Below, piece after piece: positions 62,177 to 64,000 of a stretch of 64,000 nt of DNA. A program made the position numbers and the translations under genes. This DNA is from SYAN01 sp049459795 (GTDB lineage: Bacteria > Actinomycetota > Actinomycetes > Nanopelagicales > Nanopelagicaceae), in NCBI GenBank assembly GCA_049459795.1, contig JBMUDS010000001.1, positions 87,807-151,806 on the forward strand. Reading direction: 5' to 3'. Position 1 is the first letter of the stretch. Each line of letters opens with the position of its first letter. The notes under the pieces were generated by a model. That model searched no databases, was not told the DNA's origin, and saw only the letters and a list, made by a program, of their open reading frames with translations.

Positions 62177-64000
62177 TGAGTAGGTCGATTATCCGACTCC
62201 TCACCTGTGGCAGTGTCGATGATGGAAAGAGCACATTGATCGGCCGTCTCTTGGTCGAGACCGACAGCGTCCCGCATGACACCATCAAGGCGGCGAAGTC
62301 AGTCCGGCGCACTGGATCGACCATCCCGGCAGGTGAGATCGACTTCTCACTCCTTACCGATGGACTTGAAGCAGAACGCGAACAAGGCATCACTATCGAC
62401 GTCGCTTACCGTTCGATGTCACTCCTCAACGGCAAGCGATTGATCATCGCTGATGCGCCAGGTCATGAGCAGTACACCAGGAACATGGCAGTCGCTGCAT
62501 CGCGCGCACATATCGCTCTGGTTCTTGTCGATGCATCACGTGGAATCAGGCCGCAGACACTCCGTCACTTGACGATCTGTTCGCTGATGGGCGTGGAGCG
62601 AATCATCATCGTGATCAATAAACTCGATGCAGTCGGCTACGACAAGAAGGTCTTCGATTCTCTGGTCGACGAGTTGATGCCAACGATCGATCGCCTCGGT
62701 ATCAAGGATCACACCTTCATCCCCGTGAGCGCGCTTCATGGTGACAATGTGGTCTACAAGAGTGATGCGGCTGCTTGGTATCAAGGACCGACTCTCCTCG
62801 AGCATATTCAAGAGTGGGACGGCGCAACGGTCGATCGGAGCGTCTCGGCTCACCTTGGAATCCAGATGATCTCTCGTGCAGAGAACTTCCGAGGGCTCTC
62901 TGGCACCGTGGTCAATGGAAGCTTCAAAGTTGGTGACGATGTAGTCGTCCTACCGGCGAGAAAGAGCGCAAAGATCGCTCGACTAGTGACATTCGATGGC
63001 GATATCGAAACTGCGGAGAATTCACGTGCAGTCACGATGGTCTTGGAACCGGATGTGGATGCCACACGTGGCGATGTGATTGAGCTTCAGGGGAGTGAGA
63101 CGAGGCCCGAGAGTCGCTTCACGGCCAACTTGGTCTGGCTCGGTGAGAGCGAGTTGATCCATAGCCGTTCTTACTTCTTCATCTCCGGCTCATCACAAGT
63201 GACGGGTATGGTCACTTCGATTCGACATAAGCTCAATATCAATACCGGCGAACATGTGTCGTCGCGAACTTTGGCGATGAATGAGATCGGCACTGTTGAG
63301 ATGGCGCTTGATACACCACTCTCGCTCGCGAATTACGATCAGAGTCGCGAGACTGGAAACTTCGTCATCGTCGATCGACTCACGATGAATACTGTCGGTG
63401 CAGGAATGATCTTGCATCCGCTCCGTAGGTCACAGAATGTCACCGAGCATCATTATGAGATCACGCGAGAGATGCGAGCTCAACAGAAGGGCCAACGCGC
63501 AAAGGTCGTCTGGCTCACCGGCCTTTCTGGATCGGGTAAATCCACTATCGCTAATGCGGTGGAGAAGAAGCTCTTCTCACTTGGGATCCACTCCTACATA
63601 CTCGATGGCGACAATCTACGCCTTGGGCTCAATAAGGACCTTGGATTCACCAAGGAGGATCGCGCAGAGAATGTGCGCCGCGTCTCTGAAGTCGCCCACA
63701 CCATGGTCGATGCTGGACTCGTCGTGATAGTTGCGCTGGTCAGCCCCTTCGCTGCAGATCGCGATCAAGCGCGTACTCTCTTCAATGATGGCGAATTCTT
63801 GGAAGTATGGGTGAAGACTCCAGCGGAAATCTGCGCCGAGCGCGATCCGAAAGGTCTCTATAAGAAGGCGGCTTCCGGGGAGATCCCGAATCTCACCGGA
63901 GTGGGACAAGAATATGAATCGCCGGAGAAGGCGGAGTTGGTCCTCGATGGAACTGCACCTTTGGATGAGAGCGTCGATCGCCTCATCAAGGTGATCCTGT
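62176..64000 (+). CDS. cysNC: Bifunctional CysN-CysC (sulfate adenylyltransferase subunit 1/APS kinase), 3' end cut
   Basis: The window ends inside this gene after about 608 codons. The N-terminal part is the GTPase CysN: CGSVDDGKST (11-20), DAPGHEQYTRNM and NKLD, with the beta-barrel domains after it. From about residue 440 an APS kinase domain begins with GLSGSGKST and LDGDNLRLGLNKDLGFTKEDR, making PAPS from APS. The fusion is common in actinobacteria and some proteobacteria. Only the very C-terminus is missing. PAPS reductase or sulfotransferases are not in the window. Confidence 0.92.
   Translation, partial: MSRSIIRLLTCGSVDDGKSTLIGRLLVETDSVPHDTIKAAKSVRRTGSTIPAGEIDFSLLTDGLEAEREQGITIDVAYRSMSLLNGKRLIIADAPGHEQYTRNMAVAASRAHIALVLVDASRGIRPQTLRHLTICSLMGVERIIIVINKLDAVGYDKKVFDSLVDELMPTIDRLGIKDHTFIPVSALHGDNVVYKSDAAAWYQGPTLLEHIQEWDGATVDRSVSAHLGIQMISRAENFRGLSGTVVNGSFKVGDDVVVLPARKSAKIARLVTFDGDIETAENSRAVTMVLEPDVDATRGDVIELQGSETRPESRFTANLVWLGESELIHSRSYFFISGSSQVTGMVTSIRHKLNINTGEHVSSRTLAMNEIGTVEMALDTPLSLANYDQSRETGNFVIVDRLTMNTVGAGMILHPLRRSQNVTEHHYEITREMRAQQKGQRAKVVWLTGLSGSGKSTIANAVEKKLFSLGIHSYILDGDNLRLGLNKDLGFTKEDRAENVRRVSEVAHTMVDAGLVVIVALVSPFAADRDQARTLFNDGEFLEVWVKTPAEICAERDPKGLYKKAASGEIPNLTGVGQEYESPEKAELVLDGTAPLDESVDRLIKVIL

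Noticed and set aside
1..64000. CRISPR arrays, tRNA or rRNA genes, insertion sequences, prophage
   Set aside because: None seen. The only repeats are short tandem arrays of 10-18 bases, with no spacers, transposase or integrase.

Overview
The window looks like a gene-dense, streamlined actinobacterial chromosome with roughly balanced G+C. The actinobacterial markers are three WhiB proteins (WhiB1, WhiB2 and WhiB7 types), the mycothiol enzyme MshB, the MtrA-MtrB two-component system, AdnAB in place of RecBCD, PdtaS, TatB and SecA, and the DUF3117, DUF3107, DUF3499 and Rv3235-like proteins. From memory, the gene order joins pieces of several conserved actinobacterial neighbourhoods that lie far apart in Mycobacterium tuberculosis. 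Very short gaps, overlapping convergent genes and many leaderless starts suggest a small-genome, possibly freshwater lineage. That last point is inference.

Region 1 (1-10,044) is DNA repair and stress: adnA (cut by the left edge), adnB, an EEP-family hydrolase on the minus strand, nudC, a short UvrD2-type helicase, then whiB7 behind a 315-base leader. That leader holds a promoter, a 43-codon upstream ORF and an intrinsic terminator. Region 2 (10,041-16,599) is surface polysaccharide: UDP-glucose dehydrogenase, an LCP ligase, a GT2 enzyme, a Wzm/Wzt-type exporter and a SpoIID-domain protein. Region 3 (16,605-28,384) holds dapD, a LOG hydrolase, a SRPBCC protein, an orphan sigma-region-4 protein, DUF3117, leucyl aminopeptidase, an O-methyltransferase, HtrA, TatB, Mrp, DUF1003, a soluble MgtE_N/CBS protein, an EamA transporter, a PHP phosphoesterase and MarC.

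Region 4 (28,394-34,828) holds DUF3107, TetR, mshB, a small membrane protein, cysS, a small barrel-like protein, the 7Fe ferredoxin fdxC, dapC (apparently starting at CTG) and a mannose-1-phosphate guanylyltransferase. Region 5 (34,844-48,689) runs whiB2, a giant membrane GT2, a DUF5719-like protein, DUF3499, phosphomannomutase, sahH, mtrA, mtrB, comF and secA. Region 6 (48,686-52,431) has an Rv3235-family protein, a SAF-domain protein, an unknown 279-residue protein, pdtaS and whiB1.

Region 7 (52,625-64,000) has msrA and msrB, an AlkA-like glycosylase, a LacI regulator with a PatB-type C-S lyase and a PYROXD2-like oxidoreductase, two small membrane proteins, a short HPF, an exported unknown, argG, and the start of a sulfate-activation operon (cysD and a cysN-cysC fusion cut by the right edge). 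No rRNA, tRNA, CRISPR array, insertion sequence or prophage was seen. The only stretch over 300 bases without a long gene is the whiB7 leader.
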